Shown piece after piece: positions 10,389-17,670 of a stretch of 64,000 nucleotides of DNA. Where the stretch lies: positions 124,001-188,000 of the forward strand of contig DIBV01000001.1 in NCBI GenBank assembly GCA_002415085.1. Reading direction: 5' to 3'. Position 1 is the stretch's first letter. Every line of letters begins with the position of its first letter. The stretch is from Arsukibacterium sp. UBA5043. GTDB lineage: Bacteria; Pseudomonadota; Gammaproteobacteria; Enterobacterales; Alteromonadaceae. Under the pieces are notes generated by a model. The model ran no database searches and had not been told where the DNA came from. It was given only the letters and a program-made list of their open reading frames with translations. The position numbers and the translations under genes are program-made.

Positions 10389-10813
10389 TGTACGTCCGCA
10401 AAAAACGGCGAATGATGGCCGAGATCAATGTCGTGCCTTACATTGATGTTATGCTGGTGCTGCTGGTGATTTTTATGGTGACGACACCACTGATTACCCA
10501 GGGAGTGAAAGTTGAATTGCCAAAATCGGCAGCCGAGCCGATCGCTCAGATGACTGAAGGCAAAACGCCGTTAGTGGCCACGGTGGACAGTGACGGTTTA
10601 TATTATTTCGAGAAAGATGGTAATCAACAAGGCCCTTTTACGTCGGCTGAGTTGCAGGTAGAAGTCGCAAGCTGGCTGACGATAGAACCCGGAACCCAGG
10701 TTATTGTCAAAGGTGATAAAGCGGTAAGCTATGAAGCGGTTATACGTCTGATTAATGTTTTGAAAAATGCTGGTGCGCCGGCAGTGGGTTTAATGACTGA
10801 TAATGAAGTTTGA
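10388..10813 (+). CDS. tolR: Tol-Pal proton channel subunit TolR
   Basis: TolR is the ExbD-like partner of TolQ. The 141 residues have a short cytoplasmic N-terminus, one membrane helix (about 17-37) carrying the essential proton-path aspartate in V-V-P-Y-I-D-V-M-L-V (Asp about 19), and a periplasmic domain. It overlaps tolA by 11 bases. Confidence 0.97.
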   Translation: MYVRKKRRMMAEINVVPYIDVMLVLLVIFMVTTPLITQGVKVELPKSAAEPIAQMTEGKTPLVATVDSDGLYYFEKDGNQQGPFTSAELQVEVASWLTIEPGTQVIVKGDKAVSYEAVIRLINVLKNAGAPAVGLMTDNEV

Positions 10814-11753
10814 TAAGATTAAACCAGCCCTGACCACGTCGTTGGCAAAATCGGTGGCTTTACATGTCACGATTTTGCTGCTGCTGATTTTTGGTGCAAA
10901 TATTAGTTTTAAGCGCAAAACGGTTGAGCTTTCGATCAGCGCTGAACAGGCCGTAGAAAGTAACCCGGCGCCGGTAGAAGCGGTGGCGATTGACCGTAAG
11001 CAACTAGAACAGCGGGTTGCTGAAATTCAAAAGAACCGGGATGACGCTAAACAAGCAGAAGAAGACCGGATTGCCGCACTGGAGCGCAGGGCCAAACAGG
11101 CTGAACGTGATCGGGCAGCGGAAGAGCAACGATTAAAGCGGGTAGCGGAAGAGAAACGGCAGGCTGACGAAGCGGCGCGTAAATCGAAAGCGGCAGCGGC
11201 AGAAGCGCAAAAGCAGCAGCAAGCCGAAATCGCCAAAGCAAAACAAGCAGAAGAAGCGCGAAAGGCGCGCGAAGCGGAGCAGAAAAAAGCGGAAGCCGCA
11301 GCCAAAGCCGCTGAAGAGCGTCGTAAGCAAGCGGAAGAAGAAGCGGCTAAAGCGCAGGCTGAACGTGAGCGTAAAGCGCGTGAAGCACGGGAACAGGCCG
11401 AGCGGGAGCGGCAAATTCAGGAGCAGCTTGCCAACGAAGCAGAGGCAAGACGGCAGGCCCGGGCTCAACAAGCCGTTACCGAGGTGCAGCGCTACACGGC
11501 AATGATTCGGGACGCTATTCAACGTAATTTATTGGTAGATGAAAACATGCGCGGTAAAACAGCCCGGATCAACATCCGGCTGGCAAGCAGCGGCTTTGTG
11601 ACTGACGTACGCTACGTTAGTGGCGACCGCCAGGTAGCAGATGCAGCCATTCGAGCTGTGAACCGGGCAGGAACTTTGCCGGTATCAACTGATCCCGATG
11701 TTTATAATCAACTGAAAGATATAACTTTAACGGTGGCACCAGAATTTCAATGA
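10803..11753 (+). CDS. tolA: Tol-Pal energy-transducing protein TolA
   Basis: TolA spans the periplasm from TolQR to Pal/TolB. The 316 residues consist of one N-terminal membrane helix (about 17-36), a long Lys/Ala/Glu-rich helical domain (about 60-225) and a C-terminal globular domain (about 230-316) with T-A-R-I-N-I-R-L. The charged repeat creates open frames on the other strand that are not genes. The stop overlaps the tolB start. Confidence 0.95.
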   Translation: MKFDKIKPALTTSLAKSVALHVTILLLLIFGANISFKRKTVELSISAEQAVESNPAPVEAVAIDRKQLEQRVAEIQKNRDDAKQAEEDRIAALERRAKQAERDRAAEEQRLKRVAEEKRQADEAARKSKAAAAEAQKQQQAEIAKAKQAEEARKAREAEQKKAEAAAKAAEERRKQAEEEAAKAQAERERKAREAREQAERERQIQEQLANEAEARRQARAQQAVTEVQRYTAMIRDAIQRNLLVDENMRGKTARINIRLASSGFVTDVRYVSGDRQVADAAIRAVNRAGTLPVSTDPDVYNQLKDITLTVAPEFQ

Positions 11754-13099
11754 TGACTAATTTATTAAGAAAGACGCTAATCCTGACGATATTGTTATTT
11801 CCGGCGCTGGCCCGTGCATCCCTGGAGATAGTCATTACCGAAGGGATTGACTCTGCTAGGCCAATAGCGGTTCTGCCGTTTAGTTTCAATGGCACCACCC
11901 GGCCGACAGAAAATCTGGCTGAGATAGTTTCTGCTGATTTAATGCGCAGTGGCAAATTTAGCCCGCTGGCCAGAATAAAAATGCCGCAACAACCTGCTAA
12001 AGCCAGCGACATTAACTATGCCGCCTGGGCAAAAGAAGGTGTTGAAGCGATTGTAGTGGGGCAGATTAACGAAATTGGTATTGATCGCTATACCGTGAGT
12101 TTTGAACTGATTGATGTACTCAAAGGTAACAGTGGCCCCAGCTCACAAATGCTTAATGCCGGTAAGCTGGTCACCAGTAATGAACATATACTGGACAGCC
12201 GTGAAACCACCATTAATGGCGGCCAGTTTCGCCAGTATGCCCATCGGATAAGCGATATCGTTTATGAGAAACTGACCGGTGAGCGTGGTGCTTTTTTAAC
12301 TAAAATTGCGTATGTGCTGGTGCAGCCGGATAACGAGTTTCCCTACCAGTTAGTGGTTGCGGATTACGATGGCGTAAATGAACAAATATTGCTGCGCTCC
12401 AAAGAGCCCTTAATGTCGCCAAGCTGGTCGCCTGATGGTACCAAACTTGCTTACGTGACCTTTGAACGACGTCAGGCTCAGATATTTGTGCAGGATATCT
12501 ATAGTGGCCGGCGTACGGTAGTCAGCACCTTCCCCGGTATCAATGGTGCGCCAGTCTGGTCACCGGATGGCGAAAGCCTTGCATTGGTGTTGTCTAAAGA
12601 TGGTAACCCGGAAATATACACCTTACACATTGCCAGCAAAGCGTTACGTCGCGTTACTAATCAGCGCGCTATCGATACTGAACCAAGCTGGTCACCGGAT
12701 GGCACAGAGCTGGTGTTCAGCTCGGACAGAGGTGGCAATCCCCAGCTTTATAGCGTAAATTTAATAACAGGCACTACCAGAAGATTAACCTTTGAAGGTG
12801 AGATGAATCTGGCAGGCTCTTATACCCCTGACGGCAGCACTATGGTGATGGTGAACCGTACTCAGGGCCAGTATCATATTGCAAAAATGGATCGGCAAAG
12901 CCGTTTCCTGCAAGTATTAACCAAAACCAATCTGGATGAATCACCCAGTATTGCGCCAAATGGTTCAATGATTATTTACAGCACTATGCATGGTTCGTCG
13001 CAGGTGCTGGCACTGGTTTCAATGGATGGACGCTTTAAAGCCCGACTGCCGGCGATAAATGGACAGGTAAAATCGCCGGCCTGGTCACCTTTTTTATAA
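11750..13099 (+). CDS. tolB: Periplasmic beta-propeller protein TolB
   Basis: TolB binds Pal and is released by TolA pulling. The 449 residues have a signal peptide ending about residue 23 (LARA), an N-terminal alpha/beta domain and a WD40-like six-bladed propeller with repeated S-W-S-P-D-G motifs. Two adjacent ATG codons (11750 and 11753) overlap the tolA stop; either could be used. Confidence 0.97.
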   Translation: MMTNLLRKTLILTILLFPALARASLEIVITEGIDSARPIAVLPFSFNGTTRPTENLAEIVSADLMRSGKFSPLARIKMPQQPAKASDINYAAWAKEGVEAIVVGQINEIGIDRYTVSFELIDVLKGNSGPSSQMLNAGKLVTSNEHILDSRETTINGGQFRQYAHRISDIVYEKLTGERGAFLTKIAYVLVQPDNEFPYQLVVADYDGVNEQILLRSKEPLMSPSWSPDGTKLAYVTFERRQAQIFVQDIYSGRRTVVSTFPGINGAPVWSPDGESLALVLSKDGNPEIYTLHIASKALRRVTNQRAIDTEPSWSPDGTELVFSSDRGGNPQLYSVNLITGTTRRLTFEGEMNLAGSYTPDGSTMVMVNRTQGQYHIAKMDRQSRFLQVLTKTNLDESPSIAPNGSMIIYSTMHGSSQVLALVSMDGRFKARLPAINGQVKSPAWSPFL

Positions 13100-13134
13100 A
13101 ACAAAAACGTGGTTAACTTACTAAGGACAACAAA

Positions 13135-13665
13135 ATGAAATTAAACAAAGTGTTAAAGGCTTTATTGATCGCAGTTCCTGTGATGACATTAGCCGCCTGT
13201 AGCTCAACGTCATCAACTTCTGCTGACGATGGCCGCAACACTGGAGCTGTAGAGCCTGTTACTGAAACAGTACAGGTTGAAACTGCAGAGCCGGTAATCA
13301 GCCCTGCTGAGCAAATGCGTCAGAAACTTGAAGCATTACGTCAGGAAAACACTATATATTTCGACTTCGACCGTGCGACAGTTCGTCCAGAGTTTGTAGA
13401 AGTATTAGAAGCACATGGCACCTTTTTACGTGCTAACCCAAGCGTTCGGGTGACTATCGAAGGTCATTCAGACGAACGTGGTACGCCAGAATACAACATC
13501 GCACTTGGCGAGCGTCGTGCTCAGGCAGTAGTGTCTTATTTACAGAACCTGGGTGTATCAGCTGGCCAGTTATCTACCGTTAGCTACGGTGAAGAGAAGC
13601 CAGTAGACAGATCACGTACTGAAACCGGCTTTGCTAAAAACCGTCGCGCAGTATTGGTGTACTAA
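13135..13665 (+). CDS. pal: Peptidoglycan-associated lipoprotein Pal
   Basis: Pal anchors the outer membrane to peptidoglycan. The 176 residues have a lipoprotein signal with lipobox L-A-A-C (Cys22), a Ser/Thr-rich linker and a C-terminal OmpA-like domain with the diaminopimelate-binding segment IEGHSDERGTPEYNIALGERR (shortened here: GHSDERGTPEYN). A clear AAGGA ribosome site precedes the ATG. Confidence 0.98.
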   Translation: MKLNKVLKALLIAVPVMTLAACSSTSSTSADDGRNTGAVEPVTETVQVETAEPVISPAEQMRQKLEALRQENTIYFDFDRATVRPEFVEVLEAHGTFLRANPSVRVTIEGHSDERGTPEYNIALGERRAQAVVSYLQNLGVSAGQLSTVSYGEEKPVDRSRTETGFAKNRRAVLVY

Positions 13666-13688
13666 TAAAATAATTAATTTGAGTGATC

Positions 13689-14483
13689 ATGACAGTAAAT
13701 AAAACACTGTGGGTTGCTCTGTCCTTAGTGAGTACCGGTGCCTGGGCTAACCCGGCACCGGTTACTGAGTTGGGCAGAAATATCACAACAAATCAAACGC
13801 TTGCCACAACGGCTTCCGGTACTATGGAGCAACGTCTGGCTACCTTAGAAAGGGTGGTAGAAGCCCGGGCCCAGGGGCAGCTGCGAATGCAGCAGCAATT
13901 AAATGTATTGCTGGAAGAAGTTAGCCAGCTGCGTGGCGTGACTGAAACACATACTTATCAGTTGGATGAAATGCTGCAGCGGCAACGTGATTTGTATCAG
14001 GAAATTGATCGCCGGGTAGGGGCTTTGCAAACCAGCAACGCAGCCCAGCAGCCAACTGCCGCTGCCAACGTTAATAACGTTCCCACTGTTTCATACTCTT
14101 CCAATATGTCAGAAAACGAAGCTTACGATAAAGCCGTTAATATGGTGCTGAAGGATCGGCGTTATGAAGCCGCAATCCCAGAGTTTGAAGCCTTTTTACA
14201 AACTTATCCTAATTCAGGTTATGCGCCCAATGCGCATTACTGGCTTGGCCAGCTGTTATTTAATAACAATGAGCTCGCTAAAGCAAAAACGCACTTTGAA
14301 CGCGTTGTAACTAACTTCAGTACATCTAATAAAGTACCTGATGCATTGCTGAAGCTGGGACAGGTAGCCGAGCGCGAAAATAATAAAGACGCTGCGCTGC
14401 GATTTTACCGGCAATTAACCAAAGACCATGCCTCGGCAACATCTGCCAGACTGGCTCAGGAACGAATAGACATCCTGAATTAA
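13689..14483 (+). CDS. cpoB: Cell division coordinator CpoB (YbgF)
   Basis: CpoB links Tol-Pal activity to PBP1B-driven septal wall synthesis. After a signal peptide (MTVNKTLW...AWA) come a coiled-coil trimerisation segment (about 40-110) and TPR repeats (about 140-260, e.g. A-I-P-E-F-E-A-F-L and H-Y-W-L-G-Q-L). The ATG at 13689 was preferred over an in-frame GTG at 13683 because a GAG ribosome site lies five bases before it and the GTG would overlap that site. It closes the tol-pal operon. Confidence 0.93.
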   Translation: MTVNKTLWVALSLVSTGAWANPAPVTELGRNITTNQTLATTASGTMEQRLATLERVVEARAQGQLRMQQQLNVLLEEVSQLRGVTETHTYQLDEMLQRQRDLYQEIDRRVGALQTSNAAQQPTAAANVNNVPTVSYSSNMSENEAYDKAVNMVLKDRRYEAAIPEFEAFLQTYPNSGYAPNAHYWLGQLLFNNNELAKAKTHFERVVTNFSTSNKVPDALLKLGQVAERENNKDAALRFYRQLTKDHASATSARLAQERIDILN

Positions 14484-14490
14484 ACCATGC

Positions 14491-14520
14491 AAGCCAACCT
14501 TAAGGTTGGCTTTGTTGTTT
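14491..14520 (+). terminator. Terminator of the tol-pal operon
   Basis: AAGCCAACC and GGTTGGCTT form a 9-base stem with a TTAA loop, followed by TGTTGTTT. It begins eight bases after the cpoB stop. Confidence 0.85.
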
Positions 14521-14579
14521 CATATCGCTGACTTTTTGCGCAGTCAGGCCATCAAGGCGTCCTTTTTAACAATTTTCGG

Positions 14580-14607
14580 TTGCACTGGCGCCGTAAATCA
14601 GTAAGAT
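14580..14607 (+). promoter_or_regulatory. Promoter of the tRNA-Lys cluster
   Basis: TTGCAC (14580-14585) and TAAGAT (14602-14607) are 16 bases apart and are followed by a G/C-rich discriminator (GCGTCCGCGG), as is usual for growth-rate-controlled stable-RNA promoters. Confidence 0.6.
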
Positions 14608-14622
14608 ATGCGTCCGCGGTAA

Positions 14623-14698
14623 GGGTCGTTAGCTCAGTTGGTAGAGCAGTTGACTTTTAATCAATTGGTCGCTGGTTCGAATCCAGCACGACCCACCA
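14623..14698 (+). tRNA. tRNA-Lys(UUU), copy 1 of 4
   Basis: A 76-base cloverleaf with encoded CCA. The acceptor stem GGGTCGT pairs with ACGACCC, the anticodon loop is CTTTTAA (anticodon TTT) and the T-arm is GGTTCGAATCC. It is identical to the next three copies. Confidence 0.98.
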
Positions 14699-14723
14699 AA
14701 CCGCACAAACAGTACATTGAAGT

Positions 14724-14799
14724 GGGTCGTTAGCTCAGTTGGTAGAGCAGTTGACTTTTAATCAATTGGTCGCTGGTTCGAATCCAGCACGACCCACCA
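14724..14799 (+). tRNA. tRNA-Lys(UUU), copy 2 of 4
   Basis: Identical in sequence to copy 1, after a 25-base spacer. Anticodon TTT, CCA encoded. Confidence 0.98.
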
Positions 14800-14816
14800 C
14801 TTCATGCACCCTGTTT

Positions 14817-14892
14817 GGGTCGTTAGCTCAGTTGGTAGAGCAGTTGACTTTTAATCAATTGGTCGCTGGTTCGAATCCAGCACGACCCACCA
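14817..14892 (+). tRNA. tRNA-Lys(UUU), copy 3 of 4
   Basis: Identical in sequence to copy 1, after a 17-base spacer. Anticodon TTT, CCA encoded. Confidence 0.98.
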
Positions 14893-14913
14893 TTTATTTC
14901 GTCGCACCTGTTT

Positions 14914-14989
14914 GGGTCGTTAGCTCAGTTGGTAGAGCAGTTGACTTTTAATCAATTGGTCGCTGGTTCGAATCCAGCACGACCCACCA
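14914..14989 (+). tRNA. tRNA-Lys(UUU), copy 4 of 4
   Basis: Identical in sequence to copy 1, after a 21-base spacer. Anticodon TTT, CCA encoded. No clear terminator follows; the next gene is nadA. Confidence 0.98.
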
Positions 14990-15068
14990 AACACTCCCCC
15001 ATAAATACTGTTATTGCTCGCCTGCCAAGTGTATAATATGCCCCTTTTTACGCAACCGGTCAGGTGTT

Positions 15069-16127
15069 ATGACGCAGTCGATGTATTTTAGTGAACAGGA
15101 TTTCAGTTTCCCCAGAAAACCGGCTTCACTGTCTGCAGATGAAAAGCTTGCTTACAAAACCCGAATTAAAGCCTTACTGCAGCAAAACAATGCGGTATTG
15201 GTAGCCCATTACTATACCGACCCTGAAATTCAGGCACTGGCCGAAGAAACCGGCGGCTGCGTGTCAGATTCTTTAGAAATGGCCCGTTTTGGTAATGAGC
15301 ATCCTGCTACAACGCTAATCGTTGCCGGCGTTAAGTTTATGGGCGAAACCGCAAAAATTCTGACCCCGCATAAAACGGTGCTAATGCCTACCCTGGAAGC
15401 GACTTGTTCTCTGGATTTGGGTTGTCCGGCCGAGCCGTTCTCGGCGTTTTGTGACGCGCACCCTGACCGCGTGGTAGTGGTGTACGCCAATACCTCGGCT
15501 GCGGTAAAAGCGCGGGCTGATTGGGTGGTAACCTCTTCAATCGCACTGGATGTTGTTGACTATTTAGATAGCCAGGGTAAAAAAATCATCTGGGGCCCCG
15601 ACAAACACCTGGGTGCTTATGTCCAGAAGCAAACCGGTGCCGATATGTTGTTATGGGATGCCGCCTGTATTGTGCACGACGAATTTAAAGCCAATGCGTT
15701 GGTTGAGCTTAAAAAGCAGTACCCTGACGCTGCCGTGCTGGTGCATCCGGAGTCACCAGACAGCGTAGTGCAGTTAGCAGACGCGGTAGGCTCAACCAGC
15801 CAGCTGATTAAAGCCAGCCAAACTTTGCCCAACAGCACCTTTATTGTCGCGACCGACAAAGGCATTTTTTATAAAATGCAGCAGCAAATGCCAGAGCGCA
15901 CCTTTATCGAGGCTCCAACCGGCGGTAACGGCGCAACGTGCCGCAGCTGCGCTCATTGCCCCTGGATGGCAATGAACGGCTTAAAAGCGATTGAGGACGC
16001 GTTAATTGATACTACTGGCCATGAGATCTTTGTCGATAATACCTTACGCGAAAAAGCCCTGGTGCCACTTAACCGCATGCTGAACTTCGCCCGCGAGTTA
16101 AAAATGCAGGTAAAAGGTAACGCTTAA
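15069..16127 (+). CDS. nadA: Quinolinate synthase A
   Basis: NadA condenses iminoaspartate with dihydroxyacetone phosphate to quinolinate, the precursor of NAD. The 352 residues contain the three cysteines for the 4Fe-4S cluster in the expected contexts: C-S-L-D-L-G-C (about 113-119) and the C-terminal C-R-S-C-A-H-C-P-W motif (about 293-301). A TATAAT lies about 30 bases before the start, without a good -35 box, so it could also be read from the tRNA-Lys promoter. Confidence 0.97.
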   Translation: MTQSMYFSEQDFSFPRKPASLSADEKLAYKTRIKALLQQNNAVLVAHYYTDPEIQALAEETGGCVSDSLEMARFGNEHPATTLIVAGVKFMGETAKILTPHKTVLMPTLEATCSLDLGCPAEPFSAFCDAHPDRVVVVYANTSAAVKARADWVVTSSIALDVVDYLDSQGKKIIWGPDKHLGAYVQKQTGADMLLWDAACIVHDEFKANALVELKKQYPDAAVLVHPESPDSVVQLADAVGSTSQLIKASQTLPNSTFIVATDKGIFYKMQQQMPERTFIEAPTGGNGATCRSCAHCPWMAMNGLKAIEDALIDTTGHEIFVDNTLREKALVPLNRMLNFARELKMQVKGNA

Positions 16128-16154
16128 GCCAGCCTTTTGGTTAAAATAAACGCT

Positions 16155-16173
16155 GGCTGCTTAAAAAGCAGCC
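16155..16173 (+). terminator. Hairpin after nadA
   Basis: GGCTGCT (16155-16161) pairs with AGCAGCC (16167-16173) over a five-base loop. It is followed by A-rich, not T-rich, sequence, so if it ends nadA transcription it is not a standard intrinsic terminator. Confidence 0.4.
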
Positions 16174-16200
16174 ATAAAAAAACAGTTACGTATATAACAG

Positions 16201-16229
16201 TTGCAGCGCAGGGCGAATTTCCCTAGTAT
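16201..16229 (+). promoter_or_regulatory. Promoter of tRNA-Ser
   Basis: TTGCAG (16201-16206) and TAGTAT (16224-16229) are 17 bases apart, 25 bases before the mature tRNA 5' end, with a GC-rich discriminator. Confidence 0.5.
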
Positions 16230-16253
16230 AGCCGCGCTTGCAACGCAAGTTCC

Positions 16254-16343
16254 GGAGAGATGGCTGAGTGGCTGAAGGCGCACGCCTGGAAAGTGTGTTT
16301 AGGTTAACCCCTAACGAGGGTTCGAATCCCTCTCTCTCCGCCA
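16254..16343 (+). tRNA. tRNA-Ser(GGA)
   Basis: A 90-base class II tRNA with a long variable arm and encoded CCA. The acceptor GGAGAGA pairs with TCTCTCC, discriminator G, anticodon loop CTGGAAA (anticodon GGA). The gene is intact although its 3' end (16329-16343) is copied at 27021-27035, the usual sign of an integration target that is restored by the incoming element. Confidence 0.97.
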
Positions 16344-16400
16344 ATTAAATGAAAAAGGCCCACGCCAAAAGCGTGGGCCTTTTTCATTTAAGCGTCGAGA
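16329..16400 (+). repeat. 72-base direct repeat, left copy (tRNA-Ser attachment site)
   Basis: This stretch is identical to 27021-27092. It holds the last 15 bases of tRNA-Ser, the following terminator and the start of the GTCGAGA module. The two copies bracket the hsdRMS island (10692 bases from start to start), as attL and attR of an integrated element would. Confidence 0.85.
16346..16390 (+). terminator. Strong bidirectional terminator after tRNA-Ser
   Basis: A 20-base perfect inverted repeat (16346-16365 with 16371-16390) with loop CAAAA. The stem core is GGCCCACGC/GCGTGGGCC, flanked by AAAAA on one arm and TTTTT on the other, so it can end transcription in either direction. An identical copy is at 27038-27082. 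Confidence 0.9.
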
Positions 16401-16739
16401 TGAGGATTTGGTTCGAACCCTGAGGTTCGACAAAACGGCAGGATAGCCGTTTTGCATGGCCCTGCCACCCGAAGGGCGAGTGCCATGGATGGCGCGAGTG
16501 AATCCCTCTCTCGGCCCAAAAAATGGGCCTTTTTCATTTAAGCGTCGAGACGAGGTCTTGACGAGAACCCTTTGGTTCGACAAATTCGCCGGGAGCGAAT
16601 TTGGACGCACTTCAGTGCGGCCCGCAGGGCCAGCACCATGGATGGTGCTGGCAATCCCTCGGTCTCGCCAAAAGCATGGGCCTTTTGTTTTAACGCGGTC
16701 GAGACGAGGATTTGGTTCGAACCCTACGGTTCGACCAAC
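16391..16739 (+). repeat. Array of three tRNA-Ser-end/terminator modules
   Basis: No gene is present here. Three modules share the order: terminator-like GGGCC-TTTT, GTCGAGA(T/C)GAGG (about 16394, 16544, 16696), then (C)GAACCCT..GGTTCGAC, then hairpins, then a remnant of the tRNA end (GAATCCCTCTCTC at 16500, CAATCCCTCGGTCTCGCC at 16652). Hairpins include CAAAACGGC/GCCGTTTTG (16431-16454), CAAATTCGC/GCGAATTTG (16581-16603) and an 11-base near-loopless palindrome GCCAGCACCAT/ATGGTGCTGGC (16629-16652). The part at 16525-16658 recurs at 27067-27200 with one mismatch. The layout recalls the tRNA-3'-end repeats (rtT) downstream of tyrT in E. coli. Confidence 0.75.
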
Positions 16740-16991
16740 TTACTTATCTTCTTTCTTGCTATTATCCACCACTATCTTTACGCGCTCATGCGGCATATAT
16801 TCCTCCGGCTCATCGGGAAAAGCTTCGGCATCGGTATTGGTCATACTTTCCAGGCTACCGGACAATACACCGAATTCATCTTCTAACTCGGGCACATTTT
16901 CCAGCTCTTTAACCCGTTTAGCTATCCGTTGGTCCAGCCACTCATCAAACTCGGCAGTACCGGGTTCTGGTCTTTCAGAACGTTGTTTCAT
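16740..16991 (-). CDS. Small acidic protein of the tRNA-Ser islands, copy 1
   Basis: I do not recognise this 83-residue protein. It begins MKQRSERPEPGTAEFDEWLD, is rich in Glu and Asp (E-L-E-D-E-F, A-E-A-F-P-D-E-P-E-E-Y) and has no membrane segment. The start at 16991 was chosen over one six codons upstream because it gives an ATGA overlap with the preceding gene (16988-16991), exactly as in the second copy at 27282-27533. It is translated after the GNAT-like gene, so the two probably form a complex or act in sequence. Negative charge would fit a DNA mimic or an inhibitor of the basic partner; that is only inference. Confidence 0.75.
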   Translation of the reverse strand: MKQRSERPEPGTAEFDEWLDQRIAKRVKELENVPELEDEFGVLSGSLESMTNTDAEAFPDEPEEYMPHERVKIVVDNSKKEDK

Positions 16992-17518
16992 AGTAGATCC
17001 TTCACGCAATAATCACTTTTCCCACCAACATAAGTAAAGCCCATGGCCTCATAATGTGACCGCACTTTACTGTTAATGGGATTCATTATCCTTATTTGGT
17101 CTGCACCTATCATGTCAGCATAGGTTTCAGCTACCAACACGGTCAGCTGAACCGTTTGTCCACTTAGAGGCGTTTTCTCTGGCGAAGATTCAATCATATC
17201 CAGTCGCAGTTTTCCTGCGCCCCAGGTTGGCCGGCCCAACGATGCGCTACACAACATGCTATGAAACCAAATTGCCAGCTCAAAACGCTTAGGGTAAATG
17301 GCGGCATAGCGGCTGGTCCATTGCGGCCAGGACCACATTACCCGCCGATTAGGGTGGGTATCCCAACGTGATAACTGCGACATTGCTCTTCCAGTTATAT
17401 CATCAAGCTTAACTGCTTCCTGAAAATTTAACGGCATTTTAAGTAAAGATTTTGAACGGCTTTGCTCCCTTAACTGAGCATAAGTACTATCGGCTAACTG
17501 GTGGCTTGGCTGCTTCAT
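16988..17518 (-). CDS. GNAT-like protein of the tRNA-Ser islands, copy 1
   Basis: This 176-residue protein looks like an acetyltransferase of the GNAT fold in its C-terminal half: L-R-L-D-M-I-E then R-I-M-N-P-I-N-S-K-V-R-S-H-Y-E-A-M-G-F (about 142-160), which resembles GNAT motif B, and the strand before it. A standard R/Q-x-x-G-x-G/A acetyl-CoA loop is not obvious, so activity is uncertain. The centre has a striking Trp-rich stretch (M-W-S-W-P-Q-W-T-S-R-Y). It is divergent from hsdR and shares a 152-base control region with it. The copy at 27530-28060 is near-identical in the middle and more different at both ends. It occupies the position next to the tRNA where islands normally carry the integrase. 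Confidence 0.7.
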   Translation of the reverse strand: MKQPSHQLADSTYAQLREQSRSKSLLKMPLNFQEAVKLDDITGRAMSQLSRWDTHPNRRVMWSWPQWTSRYAAIYPKRFELAIWFHSMLCSASLGRPTWGAGKLRLDMIESSPEKTPLSGQTVQLTVLVAETYADMIGADQIRIMNPINSKVRSHYEAMGFTYVGGKSDYCVKDLL

Positions 17519-17536
17519 ATTGCATCCTTGTAATTT

Positions 17537-17558
17537 AAAGTTAAAAAATAGTAACTTT
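17537..17558. promoter_or_regulatory. Inverted repeat upstream of the GNAT-like gene
   Basis: AAAGTTA (17537-17543) and TAACTTT (17552-17558) are an inverted repeat about 20 bases before the GNAT-like start codon, and the same sequence is kept exactly upstream of copy 2 (28079-28100). Conservation in both islands suggests a binding site for a shared regulator. Confidence 0.45.
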
Positions 17559-17613
17559 TAAGGCGCCAGCGAGCAAGCAGAAACTTAGCATAAAGGTTAG
17601 CAAAGAACGGTAA

Positions 17614-17652
17614 TTGACCCCGTCACCATTTCCTATACAATCGGTTGATTGT
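17614..17652 (+). promoter_or_regulatory. hsdR promoter with overlapping operator-like palindrome
   Basis: TTGACC (17614-17619) and TACAAT (17636-17641) are 16 bases apart. ACAATC (17637-17642) and GATTGT (17647-17652) form a palindrome that covers the -10 box and start point, where a repressor would act. This stretch is missing from the otherwise similar region before the hsdR fragment at 28181. Confidence 0.6.
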
Positions 17653-17670
17653 CATACGGATATGTAGTGC

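Noticed and set aside
11027-11522. Long minus-strand frames opposite tolA
   Set aside because: By-product of the Lys/Ala/Glu-rich codon repetition of tolA.
14739-14951. 70-codon frame across the tRNA-Lys genes
   Set aside because: It is the translation of tandem tRNA sequence, shown by the repeated peptide [19 protein letters not shown].
16346-16739. CRISPR array
   Set aside because: Units are long, unequal and lack a constant short repeat with unique spacers; no cas genes are present.
16311-17037. Several open frames across the tRNA-Ser modules
   Set aside because: They translate repeated terminator and tRNA-end sequence or are antisense to the acidic protein gene.
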